A stretch of DNA of 64,000 nucleotides from NCBI GenBank assembly GCA_028874215.1, contig JAPPLF010000039.1, forward strand, positions 1 to 64,000, written 5' to 3'. Source of the stretch: Acidobacteriota bacterium (GTDB taxonomy: Bacteria; Acidobacteriota; UBA6911; RPQK01; JAJDTT01). Position 1 is the stretch's first letter, and every line of letters begins with the position of its first letter. Shown here one piece after another: positions 54,215 through 62,142 of the stretch. A program made the translations under genes and the position numbers. Below the pieces are notes generated by a model, which ran no database searches, was not told the origin of the DNA, and saw nothing but the letters and a program-made list of their open reading frames with translations.

Positions 54215-54549
54215 AGACTCTCACTGAGAGATTGACCAAACTCCCCGCGTCGCGCCGGCAAAAGGTTGAGGAGCGGGCGAAGGCGCTGATCGCTGAAGAG
54301 ATGTGTCTCCGAGATCTCCGCAAGGCTCGGAGACAGACACAGGTACAGGTCGCAAAAGAACTCGGGATCAACCAAGAAAACATTTCCCGTATCGAGAAAC
54401 GTACCGATCTGTTGATTTCCACCCTCAGTGGCTACGTCCAGGCAATGGGCGGGAAGTTGAGCTTGGTGGCGGAATTCCCCGATCGTCCACCCATAGCAGT
54501 GACTGGTATTGCTGCTCTAGGGGATGAAACCCCTACAACCAAGTCATAG
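54211..54549 (+). CDS. HigA-type antitoxin, XRE family
   Basis: 112 residues. A helix-turn-helix of the XRE/Cro type: LRKARRQTQVQVAKELGINQENISRIEKRTD, then ISTLSGYVQAMGGKLSLVAEFPD. It binds and neutralises the upstream HigB-type toxin and represses the pair. The ATG overlaps the toxin stop (ATGA). The last ~20 residues extend beyond the usual end of the family. Confidence 0.9.
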   Translation: MKTLTERLTKLPASRRQKVEERAKALIAEEMCLRDLRKARRQTQVQVAKELGINQENISRIEKRTDLLISTLSGYVQAMGGKLSLVAEFPDRPPIAVTGIAALGDETPTTKS

Positions 54550-54732
54550 TCCTACTGGGAGATCCGGGCAAGATCCCATTCCGCACTCTCGCCTGCCATC
54601 TCACCGTACCGGTCCCGTCTGTCTGCGGCCTTCGAGTCGGGTGAGGGCACCCAGAGGCAAGCCTTGCGAACGAGCACGCATGCCGCTGACAATGCTGGAC
54701 TTTACTGTATTTTGCTTTCATATCCATGTCTA

Positions 54733-54751
54733 TGCAGTCATAATGACAGCA
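54733..54751. promoter_or_regulatory. Palindrome just before a FitA-type antitoxin
   Basis: TGCAGTCATAATGACAGCA, an imperfect 19-base palindrome with core GTCAT-A-ATGAC, ending at the first base of the antitoxin ATG. Binding here by the antitoxin ribbon-helix-helix would block transcription or translation. Predicted from symmetry and position. Confidence 0.5.
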
Positions 54752-54987
54752 TGCCGGTACAGATCACCATCCGGCGTGTCCCCGAAAAGGTGCGGGACGA
54801 ACTCGCGGCGCGCGCCGCGTTGCGGCGCCAATCCATGCAGGAATTTCTGCGTCACGAGTTGGAACGGATCGCCTCCCGGCCGTCCCTCGACGATTGGCTC
54901 CAACGCGTTCGCGAGCGGAAGGCGGCGGCGGGCACTCGCGTTCGCCCCTCCAGCATTTTGCGCGTCCGGGATGCGGACCGGATGTGA
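54751..54987 (+). CDS. FitA-type ribbon-helix-helix antitoxin
   Basis: 78 residues. VQITIRRVPEKVRDELAARAALRRQSMQEFLRHELE is the FitA/VapB ribbon-helix-helix; the tail (SLDDWLQRVRERKAAAG) is the toxin-binding helix. The ATG at 54751 is where the family pattern begins. Its TGA overlaps the GTG of the next gene, a VapC toxin. Confidence 0.88.
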   Translation: MPVQITIRRVPEKVRDELAARAALRRQSMQEFLRHELERIASRPSLDDWLQRVRERKAAAGTRVRPSSILRVRDADRM

Positions 54988-55382
54988 CCATCGTCGTCGA
55001 TGCGTCCGTGTTGGTTGCGGCCCTGGTCGACTCGGGACGCGAAGGGGTGTGGGCGGAGTCGTTAATGGCCCAGGACTCTCTGGCCGGTCCGGAATTGCTC
55101 CTGGCGGAGGTGAGCAACATCTTGCGCCGGTTGGAAGGGATCGGGAAAATTTCGAGGCTCGAGGCCAACAGTGCACAGCGCGATCTGCTTCGGCTCGATC
55201 TGGACCTGTTCCCGTTCGCGCCATTCGCTGACCGGGTGTGGGCACTTCGGAGCAACCTGACCAGCTACGATGCGTGGTACGTGGCGCTGGCCGAAGCGTT
55301 GGGGTGTTCGCTGGCGACACTTGACCGGAGGCTCGAGCGGGCCACGGGTCCTGCCTGCGAGATCCTCATTCCAACCGGTTAA
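54984..55382 (+). CDS. VapC/FitB-type PIN-domain toxin
   Basis: 132 residues. IVVDASVLVAALVDSGREG has the first Asp, LLLAEVSNILRRLEGIG the Glu, and SYDAWYVALAEALGCSLATLDRRL the late Asp residues. It is an apparently intact magnesium-dependent RNase. The GTG start overlaps the antitoxin stop. It lies close to a damaged third VapC gene. Confidence 0.9.
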   Translation: MTIVVDASVLVAALVDSGREGVWAESLMAQDSLAGPELLLAEVSNILRRLEGIGKISRLEANSAQRDLLRLDLDLFPFAPFADRVWALRSNLTSYDAWYVALAEALGCSLATLDRRLERATGPACEILIPTG

Positions 55383-55412
55383 CTTGTTTCGAAGGGCAAA
55401 TTCGCTGATTCC

Positions 55413-55441
55413 TGTGAAAAAGTCTGTGGGAAAAGTGTGAG
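55413..55441 (+). repeat. 29-base repeat, copy 2
   Basis: Matches 53349-53377 at 27 of 29 positions. It lies directly before the truncated VapC gene, as copy 1 lies before the duplicated isomerase fragment. Confidence 0.6.
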
Positions 55442-55901
55442 TTTCCACGTTATCTGGTGTGGAAAGGTTGCAATCTGCATTTCTCACCGAGTCGCCTTTA
55501 GTGCGTACCGACGTCTTCTTGCGCATCAGGACCCTGGGGCGCCATCGGGTGTCGCTTTCCTGTCCGAACACCAAGATCTGTGGGTTTCCGCCATCGCGTT
55601 ACACGAGTTGGAATTCGGCTTGCGACTGCTGCCGCTGGGACAGCGCCGCGACCGCTTGCGTGCGACGCTGTCGGAATTCATCACCGGATATGAAGACCGC
55701 GTCCTTCCTCTGGAGAGGATGGGCGCGGAATGGGCCGCCCACTTTCGCGCGCAGGCGCATCGCGCCGGGCGCATGTTGGACTTGGGAGATGCACTGATTG
55801 CCGGCACCGCCAGGGCCCACGACTTGGCGCTTGCAACCAGGAACGTCGCCGACTTCAGCAGCTTGGACCTCGGCGTTGTCAATCCCTGGGAGACGCTGTA
55901 A
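55437..55901 (+). pseudogene. VapC toxin lacking its 5' end
   Basis: The PIN domain is recognisable from about residue 25: LWVSAIALHELEFGLRLLP, RVLPLERMGAEWAAHFRAQA, MLDLGDALIAGTARAHDLAL and ATRNVADFSSLDLGVVNPW. The usual opening, a hydrophobic strand with the first catalytic Asp, is absent. The first ~25 codons (SFHVIWCGKVAICISHRV) do not resemble the family. No antitoxin is upstream. The gene was probably cut at the 29-base repeat, and the product should be inactive. Confidence 0.78.
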
Positions 55902-55954
55902 CGGGGGTCAGCGCTCGTACCGGTCAACCACGTCTGCGGCCATCGTTTCCCGTT

Positions 55955-56491
55955 TCAGGTGCAGGGATAACATCCGAAACAGCTACCGTGCGAGCCACCG
56001 ATAGAACCCGACAACAGGAAGAACCTTTTTTTGAACTCTGGTTTCAGTCGGGCCGAAATCGAATGCGAGTCCAGCGCCGCCGAATCGTGCCGCGCCACGA
56101 CGGCGAACACCAGCTTTGTGCAGCAATCGGCCCGATATGTTGTCGACGACCATTCTCCTGTCGCTGGATCTATGGAAATCGGTTGATCATCCATGTCCGC
56201 TAACTCTTGAAGCTTATCGATGTCTCGTTTGTAACGCGCAAACCGGTGAGGAACAAACTTGATCTCGACAATGGCACTGACGCGAGTGTCCTCGCAGATT
56301 ACGAGATCCGGCCGATACTTTTTGGACCGAAGGGAAAGTTCCGGCTCGACAAACGTGTCGAGTTCCCCCGGTGCATGCAATCTGAACGCGCGGTACATCG
56401 AGGCCTGCAAACAACGCTCTGAGTTCAGCAGGCCTCCCTTATAGTCCTTCTCGACTTCCACCCACGATTGCGAAAGCAAGTCCACCTCCAT
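55955..56491 (-). CDS. PD-(D/E)XK nuclease-like protein, unknown
   Basis: 178 residues. The segment KKYRPDLVICEDTRVSAIVEIKF has the PD...(E)xK arrangement (Asp62, Glu76, Lys78) of restriction-endonuclease-like folds. An upstream helix (GLLNSERCLQASMYRAFRLH) fits the first helix of such proteins. A role in defence or repair is possible. The ATG at 56491 is fixed by AGGAGGGG. It lies at the edge of the toxin-antitoxin-rich segment and next to hairpin repeats. Confidence 0.65.
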   Translation of the reverse strand: MEVDLLSQSWVEVEKDYKGGLLNSERCLQASMYRAFRLHAPGELDTFVEPELSLRSKKYRPDLVICEDTRVSAIVEIKFVPHRFARYKRDIDKLQELADMDDQPISIDPATGEWSSTTYRADCCTKLVFAVVARHDSAALDSHSISARLKPEFKKRFFLLSGSIGGSHGSCFGCYPCT

Positions 56492-56552
56492 AAAGCCCCT
56501 CCTTGCATGATCAATCCCAATTGTCCCCGTAACGCCTTCGTTGAAGCCAATT

Positions 56553-56695
56553 GGGGGCAAGACTGTCCCCCATTCGGAGGAAAATGAGCGGTGGTTTCCA
56601 ATCGCCCAGTCTTCGTCGCCAAGTTTGTTACACCGGAGTTCGGCGGTTAGGAAACCGCCGCTCCTTGAGGAGTTGCGGGGGACAGGAATGTCCCC
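56553..56695. repeat. Cluster of four REP-like hairpins
   Basis: GGGGGCAAGACTGTCCCCC at 56553-56571; an imperfect plus-oriented copy around 56586-56607; CGGCGGTTAGGAAACCGCCG at 56641-56660, followed by CTCCTT; and GGGGACAGGAATGTCCCC at 56678-56695, followed by ACTCCTA. The last CTA (56700-56702) is the TAG stop of the adjacent DUF1549 gene, which on the minus strand reads TAGGAG before the stem. Confidence 0.65.
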
Positions 56696-56699
56696 ACTC

Positions 56700-59654
56700 C
56701 TACCCGATATAGAGGAACTCGTTGGTGAGGAACAGCAGGTGGCAGAGGCTCTCCAGGGCTTTCTTCTCGGCCTGTGCCTCTTCGGCGTTGGCCTTGAGAT
56801 AGAGATCTTTCTGGCGAGCCAGATGCGCCCGGGCGATCTGGGCTTCCTCGGCTGAGGGCGGGCGGGAGAGGGCCAGCAGGTAGGCCTTCTCGATCGCCGC
56901 GTCCGGATCGCCGTTGGACAGGGCGGCGACCCGCTGGGCGAAGGCCTGGGCGTTCTCCACGACGAAATCGTCGTTCATCAGCGTGAGCGACTGGAGCGGC
57001 GAGACCGAGTTCAACCGCCGGCTGCAGTTGGTCTGCATGATGGGAGCGTCGAAGGTCTCCAGGAATCCCAACGGGAAGTAGCGCCGGGCCAGCAGGTAGA
57101 CGCTGCGCCGCCAGACTCCCGTGGCCTGGGCGTCGGCAATCTCACCCGGCGAATCGGTGTGCGGGTTCAGCGTCTTCAGGCCGTCGGCCATCAGCGGGCC
57201 CTCGACCGGAGGTCCACCCATGGTCCAGTCCAGCTTGCCGCTGGCGGCCATGATGGAATCACGCAGGATTTCCGCTTCCAACCGGCGCAGGTTCATGCGC
57301 CACAAGAGCCGGTTTTCCGGATCCGCCCGGAGCGCGACGGAGCCGGCGGCAGGTCCCTCGGACGATTGCCGGTAGGCCGTGGAGGTCATGATCAGCTTGT
57401 GGAGCTTCTTGACGCTCCAGCCCTGGCGCACGAATTCCACCGCCAGCCAATCCAGCAGCTCGGGATGGGACGGGGGCTTGCCCTGATTGCCGAAGTTGTC
57501 CTGAGTCTCGACGATGCCTCGCCCGAAGTGGTGCTGCCAGACTTGGTTCACGAACACCCGGGCGGTAAGAGGGTGGTCGGTCCGGGTCAGCCAATGGGCG
57601 AAGGCCAGACGGTGGCCGCTGGTCTCACCCTGCGTCTCCGGCGGCCGGACCGCATCGGTCCCTCCGGGCCGGCTGACCACCTCCAGGAAGCCCGGCCGGA
57701 CCGGCGGCCCCGGGCGCTCGACCTCGCCGCGCTGCAGCAGACGGATCTTGGGCGGCGCCGCCAAGTCCCACAGGGCCTGGATCTTGTCCCAGGAACGGCG
57801 GTAGCCGTCCAGGATCCGGAGCCGTTCGGTCAGCTTCTTGTGGGCCGCGAGATGCTCCTCGTTCAGGGCCTTGACCACGTCCTCCGGGGAGACGGTCAGT
57901 TGCTCCTCGAATTTGGAGGCCAGGAACTTCTGCACTTCGTTCCGGTCGGCTTCGGGCGTGGCCAGAGCCTCTTTCGTCTCGGGGCGGATGTTTTCCGGCA
58001 GTTCCTCTAGCTTGCCGTCCAGCAGTTTGTCGCGGTAGGGACGGTGGATGGCCTCGAGCCGCTCCTTGAGCTTGGCCGCGGGCTTGTCGATTTCGGCGTT
58101 GTGGCGCTCGATTGCCTCCTGTTCCCGTTTGGAGACGCTGGGCAGGTGATGGTTCTTGGGCTGCAGCCAGCGCACCGGGTTGTACCCGGTGGCAAAGACC
58201 GACAGCAGGCGGTAGTAGTCCCGCTGCGGGATGGGATCGTACTTGTGGCTGTGGCAGCGGGCACAGCCCATGGTCAGTCCCATCAAACCGGTGGAGACCT
58301 TCTCCATCAGGTGGAAGAGCACGTCGTACCGCTCTCCCACCAGGTTCACCACGTCCTGGTCGGTGCGGTCGAAGACGGATCGGAGATAGCCGGTGGCGAC
58401 GAGCTTGTCCAGCATTTCCGGGGTGTAGGTCTCGGCCGAGCGCCAGTCCACGAGTTCGTCACCGGCCAATTGCTCCACCAGGAATTGATCGTAGGGCATG
58501 TCCTGGTTGAAAGCCCGGATCACCCAGTCGCGGTAGCGCCACATCCCGTCGACGACGATCACGTTGTCGACGGCGGAGTCGAACCCGGAGACGTCACTGT
58601 AGCCGGCCGCATCCAGCCAATGGCGGCCCCAACGCTCACCGTAGTGCTTCGACTCCAGCAGCGAGTCGATGAGCCGCTCGTATGCATCGGGCCTCTTGTC
58701 GTCGAGGTAGGCCCGGATATCCTTCGGAGAAGGAGGGACTCCGATCAGGTCCAGCCAGGCGCGGCGCAGCAACGTGAGCTTGGAGGCCTCGGGCGAGAAA
58801 CCGAGCCCTTCGGATTCGAGCCTCGCCAGCAGGAAGGCGTCAATCGGCGTGCGGATCCGGTTTCGATTCTCCACCTTCGGGACGGGTGCGGCCTCAGGCT
58901 TCCGGAAGGACCAGAACTGGCGGTCCTCGTCGGTCACCGGCGGCGCTTCGGCCGGGTTGAAGGTGGTGCGCTCGGCGTGAGGCCGCAGAAGCCGGAAGTC
59001 CGAAGTGTCGATCCAGCGGGCGAGCGTCCGGATCTCGCCGTCGCCGAGCGGCCGGCCCATGCCCGGGGGCGGCATCTCGCCAGAGGTCACCTTTCGGATC
59101 AGGATGCTCTTGATGGACCCGAGATCGGAGATCACGGGACCGCCTTCGCTTCCCTTCAACACCGACTGCACCGTGCGCAGGTCCAACCCCCCCATGGGCT
59201 GGTCCGAGGCGTGACAGGCGAAGCAGCGGTCCTCGAAGATGGGAAGCGCCAGATCCCGGAACCGCGCGGTCTCCTCTTCCCTCTTGGCGGCGATAATCGC
59301 TTCCTCGTCCGAGGGGGCGCCCGCCTCGATCCAGCGCCGGACGGTGTCGATCTCCGAGTCGGTGAGCTTCAGGTTGAACGCAGGGGGCGGCATCAACCGC
59401 TGGGAGACCTTCCGGTAGAGCAGACTGTCTGCGGGCGCGTGCTTCGCCACCACCGGCCCCTCGTGGCTGCCGCGCAGAACGGAGGTGGCCGTGCGCAGAT
59501 CCAGCCCGACCATGGCGGTGCCGCCATGGCAACTGTAGCAATTGGTCTTGAAGATGGGCTCCACGTCCCGCTCGAAGCTGGGTTGACCGAAGACGGCCGC
59601 CGTCGACAGCGCACCCAAGATTGCAAGCGGAGCCAGGAGACGTGAAAGCCGCAC
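56700..59654 (-). CDS. PSD1 / planctomycete cytochrome c / DUF1549 / DUF1553 protein
   Basis: 984 residues, exported (signal LLAPLAILGALSTAAVFG). The order is: two cytochrome-c-like segments, CYSCHGG near residue 41 and CFACHASD near residue 147; then DUF1549 (IDAFLLARLESEGLGFSP, RRAWLDLIGVPPSP, CARCHSHKYDPIPQRDYY near residue 465); then DUF1553 (FAHWLTRTDHPLTARVFVNQ, TAYRQSS, LTLMNDDF). It is therefore a putative three-heme protein of the PSD1 group. The start is a GTG at 59654 after GGGAGG; the open frame reads far further upstream but through another gene. Two bases separate it from the DUF1501 gene, so they are co-translated. Confidence 0.93.
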   Translation of the reverse strand: MRLSRLLAPLAILGALSTAAVFGQPSFERDVEPIFKTNCYSCHGGTAMVGLDLRTATSVLRGSHEGPVVAKHAPADSLLYRKVSQRLMPPPAFNLKLTDSEIDTVRRWIEAGAPSDEEAIIAAKREEETARFRDLALPIFEDRCFACHASDQPMGGLDLRTVQSVLKGSEGGPVISDLGSIKSILIRKVTSGEMPPPGMGRPLGDGEIRTLARWIDTSDFRLLRPHAERTTFNPAEAPPVTDEDRQFWSFRKPEAAPVPKVENRNRIRTPIDAFLLARLESEGLGFSPEASKLTLLRRAWLDLIGVPPSPKDIRAYLDDKRPDAYERLIDSLLESKHYGERWGRHWLDAAGYSDVSGFDSAVDNVIVVDGMWRYRDWVIRAFNQDMPYDQFLVEQLAGDELVDWRSAETYTPEMLDKLVATGYLRSVFDRTDQDVVNLVGERYDVLFHLMEKVSTGLMGLTMGCARCHSHKYDPIPQRDYYRLLSVFATGYNPVRWLQPKNHHLPSVSKREQEAIERHNAEIDKPAAKLKERLEAIHRPYRDKLLDGKLEELPENIRPETKEALATPEADRNEVQKFLASKFEEQLTVSPEDVVKALNEEHLAAHKKLTERLRILDGYRRSWDKIQALWDLAAPPKIRLLQRGEVERPGPPVRPGFLEVVSRPGGTDAVRPPETQGETSGHRLAFAHWLTRTDHPLTARVFVNQVWQHHFGRGIVETQDNFGNQGKPPSHPELLDWLAVEFVRQGWSVKKLHKLIMTSTAYRQSSEGPAAGSVALRADPENRLLWRMNLRRLEAEILRDSIMAASGKLDWTMGGPPVEGPLMADGLKTLNPHTDSPGEIADAQATGVWRRSVYLLARRYFPLGFLETFDAPIMQTNCSRRLNSVSPLQSLTLMNDDFVVENAQAFAQRVAALSNGDPDAAIEKAYLLALSRPPSAEEAQIARAHLARQKDLYLKANAEEAQAEKKALESLCHLLFLTNEFLYIG

Positions 59655-59656
59655 GG

Positions 59657-61093
59657 TCAGGCCTCCCGCGGAGGATTCTCGAGGATGTCCGAGACGATGC
59701 GCGCGCCCGTGATGCTGGCGTTGGTGGGGGTTTCCGCCCGGCCCTCGTGGAGGACGGTCAGCCGTTTGTGATCGATTCCGAGCTGCTGCAGCAGCGTGGC
59801 CTGCAAGTCGGCGACGCCGACACGGTTCACCGTGGACCGGTAGCCGAACTCGTCGGTCGCTCCGTAGATCAGGCCCTTCTTGAAGCCGCCGCCGGCCAGC
59901 CAGAGGCTGAACGCGTTCCGGTTGTGATCCCGGCCGTCGGAGTTCTGGGTGGTGGGAAGGCGTCCGAATTCGCCCGCCCACAGCAGGACCGTGCTCTCCA
60001 GCAACCCGCGGCTCTTCAGGTCCTTCAGCAATCCGGCCACCGGCTGGTCGGTCTTGGCGCAGATCCGGCTCAATTTCTCCCTGAGCTTGGCGTGATTGTC
60101 CCAGGGCTGTCCTGGTCCCGGATGGATTTGGACGAACCGGACGCCGGCCTCGATCATGCGGCGGGCCATCAGGCAGCGCAGGCCGTAGCCGGCGGAGACG
60201 GGGTTGTCCATCCCGTAGAGCTTCTTCGTCGCTTCCGACTCCTTGGAGACGTCCAGGACGTCCGTGGCGGCCAGTTGCATGCGCGCGGCCAGCTCGTAGT
60301 TCTGGATGCGAGCCTCCAACTCCGAGTCGCCCGGGTGGCGGCCCAGATGCAACCGGTTCAGCTTGGCCAGCGTGTCCAGCTCCGCCCGCTGGGCGCCGGG
60401 CGGCGGCGGCACCCGGGGATGCAGGTGCCGGACCGGGGTCCCGGTGGAGCTGAACTCCACGCCCTGATGGAGGGCTGACAGGAAGCCGCTGGTCCAGAGC
60501 TGCTTGCCCAAGGTCGAATACCCCTCCGGATCGCGCAACACCACAAAGGCGGGGAGGTTCTGATTTTCCGTTCCCAGCGCGTAAGACACCCAAGACCCCA
60601 GCACCGGCCGGCCGGAGAAGATATGGCAGGTCAGCAGCATGTGCAGACCTTCCGAGTGGTTGTTGTGCTCGGTGTGCATGGAGCGAATGAGGCAGATGTC
60701 GTCGGCGACGGTCGCCAGGTGGGGAAGGGTCTCGCCCAGATCCATGCCGCTCTGGCCGTGCTTGCTGAACTGGAACGGGCTGGCCAGCAGCACGTTGGCG
60801 TTGTTGGGCTGATGGATCTCGACGCCGTCCGGATGCGGTTTGCCGGACCACTTCGTCAGCTCGGGCTTGGGATCGAACAGGTCCATCTGGCTGGGGCCGC
60901 CGTTCTGGACGAACTGGATCACCGCTTTCGCAGGGGCGGGAAAGTGGCCCTTGCGCGGTTTCAGGTCGTTGTAAACGCGGCGATCCTCTTCGGCTTTCAG
61001 CATGCTGGCGAGAGCCACGCTGCCCATGCCGAGACCGCTGATTTCCAGAAGCTTGCGGCGGGAGACGGTATGCGGAAGAACGTCCCGGATCAT
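59657..61093 (-). CDS. DUF1501 protein, Tat-exported
   Basis: 478 residues. A twin-arginine signal (VSRRKLLEISGLGMGSVALAS) and the DUF1501 phosphatase-like fold: VIQFVQNGGPSQMDLFDPKP near residue 60, SMHTEHNNHSEGLHMLLT near 140, and WAGEFGRLPTTQNSDGRDHN near 375. It pairs with the PSD1 gene downstream, as in Planctomycetes. The ATG at 61093 is preferred to an in-frame TTG at 61099. The two-gene unit is the second DUF1501/DUF1549 set of the window and differs from the first in having no PPC partner. Confidence 0.93.
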   Translation of the reverse strand: MIRDVLPHTVSRRKLLEISGLGMGSVALASMLKAEEDRRVYNDLKPRKGHFPAPAKAVIQFVQNGGPSQMDLFDPKPELTKWSGKPHPDGVEIHQPNNANVLLASPFQFSKHGQSGMDLGETLPHLATVADDICLIRSMHTEHNNHSEGLHMLLTCHIFSGRPVLGSWVSYALGTENQNLPAFVVLRDPEGYSTLGKQLWTSGFLSALHQGVEFSSTGTPVRHLHPRVPPPPGAQRAELDTLAKLNRLHLGRHPGDSELEARIQNYELAARMQLAATDVLDVSKESEATKKLYGMDNPVSAGYGLRCLMARRMIEAGVRFVQIHPGPGQPWDNHAKLREKLSRICAKTDQPVAGLLKDLKSRGLLESTVLLWAGEFGRLPTTQNSDGRDHNRNAFSLWLAGGGFKKGLIYGATDEFGYRSTVNRVGVADLQATLLQQLGIDHKRLTVLHEGRAETPTNASITGARIVSDILENPPREA

Positions 61094-61206
61094 GCTCAAG
61101 TCCCTGAGTCCAGTGGATTTGATCTGGCCTAAATGTTACGCCGAGGAGCGTTGACTTTCCAGCCGCCGCATGGGAGTGGGGGTTGTTAACCCGATTCCGG
61201 GGGGTT

Positions 61207-61277
61207 GGGGGAGGCGGAAAGCCCCCCTTCACGCTATTCCGTGGTAACGCGGAAGAGTGGGGGACTAACCGTCCCCC
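61207..61277. repeat. Two REP-like hairpins in a divergent promoter region
   Basis: An imperfect GGGGG...CCCCC element near 61207-61227, and GGGGGACTAACCGTCCCCC at 61259-61277 (7-bp stem), followed by CTCCTGTC. They lie between the DUF1501 gene and a lipoprotein gene on opposite strands. Confidence 0.55.
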
Positions 61278-61331
61278 CTCCTGTCGCTCGCTGGTACACT
61301 ACGGGGCAACCGCCTGTCTCGGAGAAACGTG

Positions 61332-62084
61332 ATGAAACAAGCTCTACAATTCCTTGTCCCCTTGTGTTCGCTGTGGCTGGCCGCCTGCAATGTGCCGGTC
61401 ACCAACGGCCCCTCCCAGTCCGATCCTCCGGAACGCGGGCCTCGCGTTCAGCCGGGCACTGCCATGGGGATCTATGCGCCCGAGCAGCACGACCTGTACG
61501 ACGGCCGATTCATCATCTCGGGAAGCCGCATCTACCAGGTCGGCACGCTGAACGACGAGAGCCCGTGGGACCACATGGGAAATGACGGGACCAATCTGCG
61601 GCCGGTGGAGGGCACCGTCGAGTTCGACGTGGACGAGATCAACAACACGGGGACCTTCCGCGCCGATCTCCAACTCCCCGAAGGCCGCTACGTCATCGAC
61701 CTGGAAGAGTTCAAGGAGTTCTCACCCTGCCAGGACGGCGGCATCGCATCGTGGCTGTTCGAGCACGGCGATTCCGGTTGCGGCGACGCCAATTGGCCCA
61801 AGAGCATTCTCTACGTGGCCGGTTGGGGGATCGGCTCCGCCACCCTGAACGGAGAGCCGCTCTACCAGGACTACCAGATCCACTTCATGGTCACCCAGGG
61901 CATGCGCGACCGGAACCTGGTGGTTCGCTTTCCTCTTGAAGGGAAGAGTTCGGAGGCGGGCGCCGTCAACCCGGCCCTCCAGCAGTTGGATTTCTACATC
62001 CGGAGTCCCGAGACCAACGAGGCCAACCATCCCCAGCGGGAGGTGTTCGACCACTTCTTCGCCATGGAGGTCACCTGGAAATAG
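61332..62084 (+). CDS. Lipoprotein, unknown
   Basis: 250 residues. A signal with lipobox LWLAAC at the N-terminus predicts lipid attachment at Cys20. The mature part is beta-rich, with four further Cys in one segment (FSPCQDGGIASWLFEHGDSGCGD). No family is recognised. The ATG at 61332 is used; a GTG three bases earlier is in frame. Confidence 0.65.
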   Translation: MKQALQFLVPLCSLWLAACNVPVTNGPSQSDPPERGPRVQPGTAMGIYAPEQHDLYDGRFIISGSRIYQVGTLNDESPWDHMGNDGTNLRPVEGTVEFDVDEINNTGTFRADLQLPEGRYVIDLEEFKEFSPCQDGGIASWLFEHGDSGCGDANWPKSILYVAGWGIGSATLNGEPLYQDYQIHFMVTQGMRDRNLVVRFPLEGKSSEAGAVNPALQQLDFYIRSPETNEANHPQREVFDHFFAMEVTWK

Positions 62085-62142
62085 CCTCGCCGACGGCTCC
62101 GCATGCGGCCGCTGACCGCTGATTCATCATGTCGCGAAAGAG

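Noticed and set aside
59655-61232. Open frame upstream of the PSD1 gene on the minus strand
   Set aside because: It overlaps the DUF1501 gene in another frame and has no domain; the GTG at 59654 has a good ribosome site and signal peptide.
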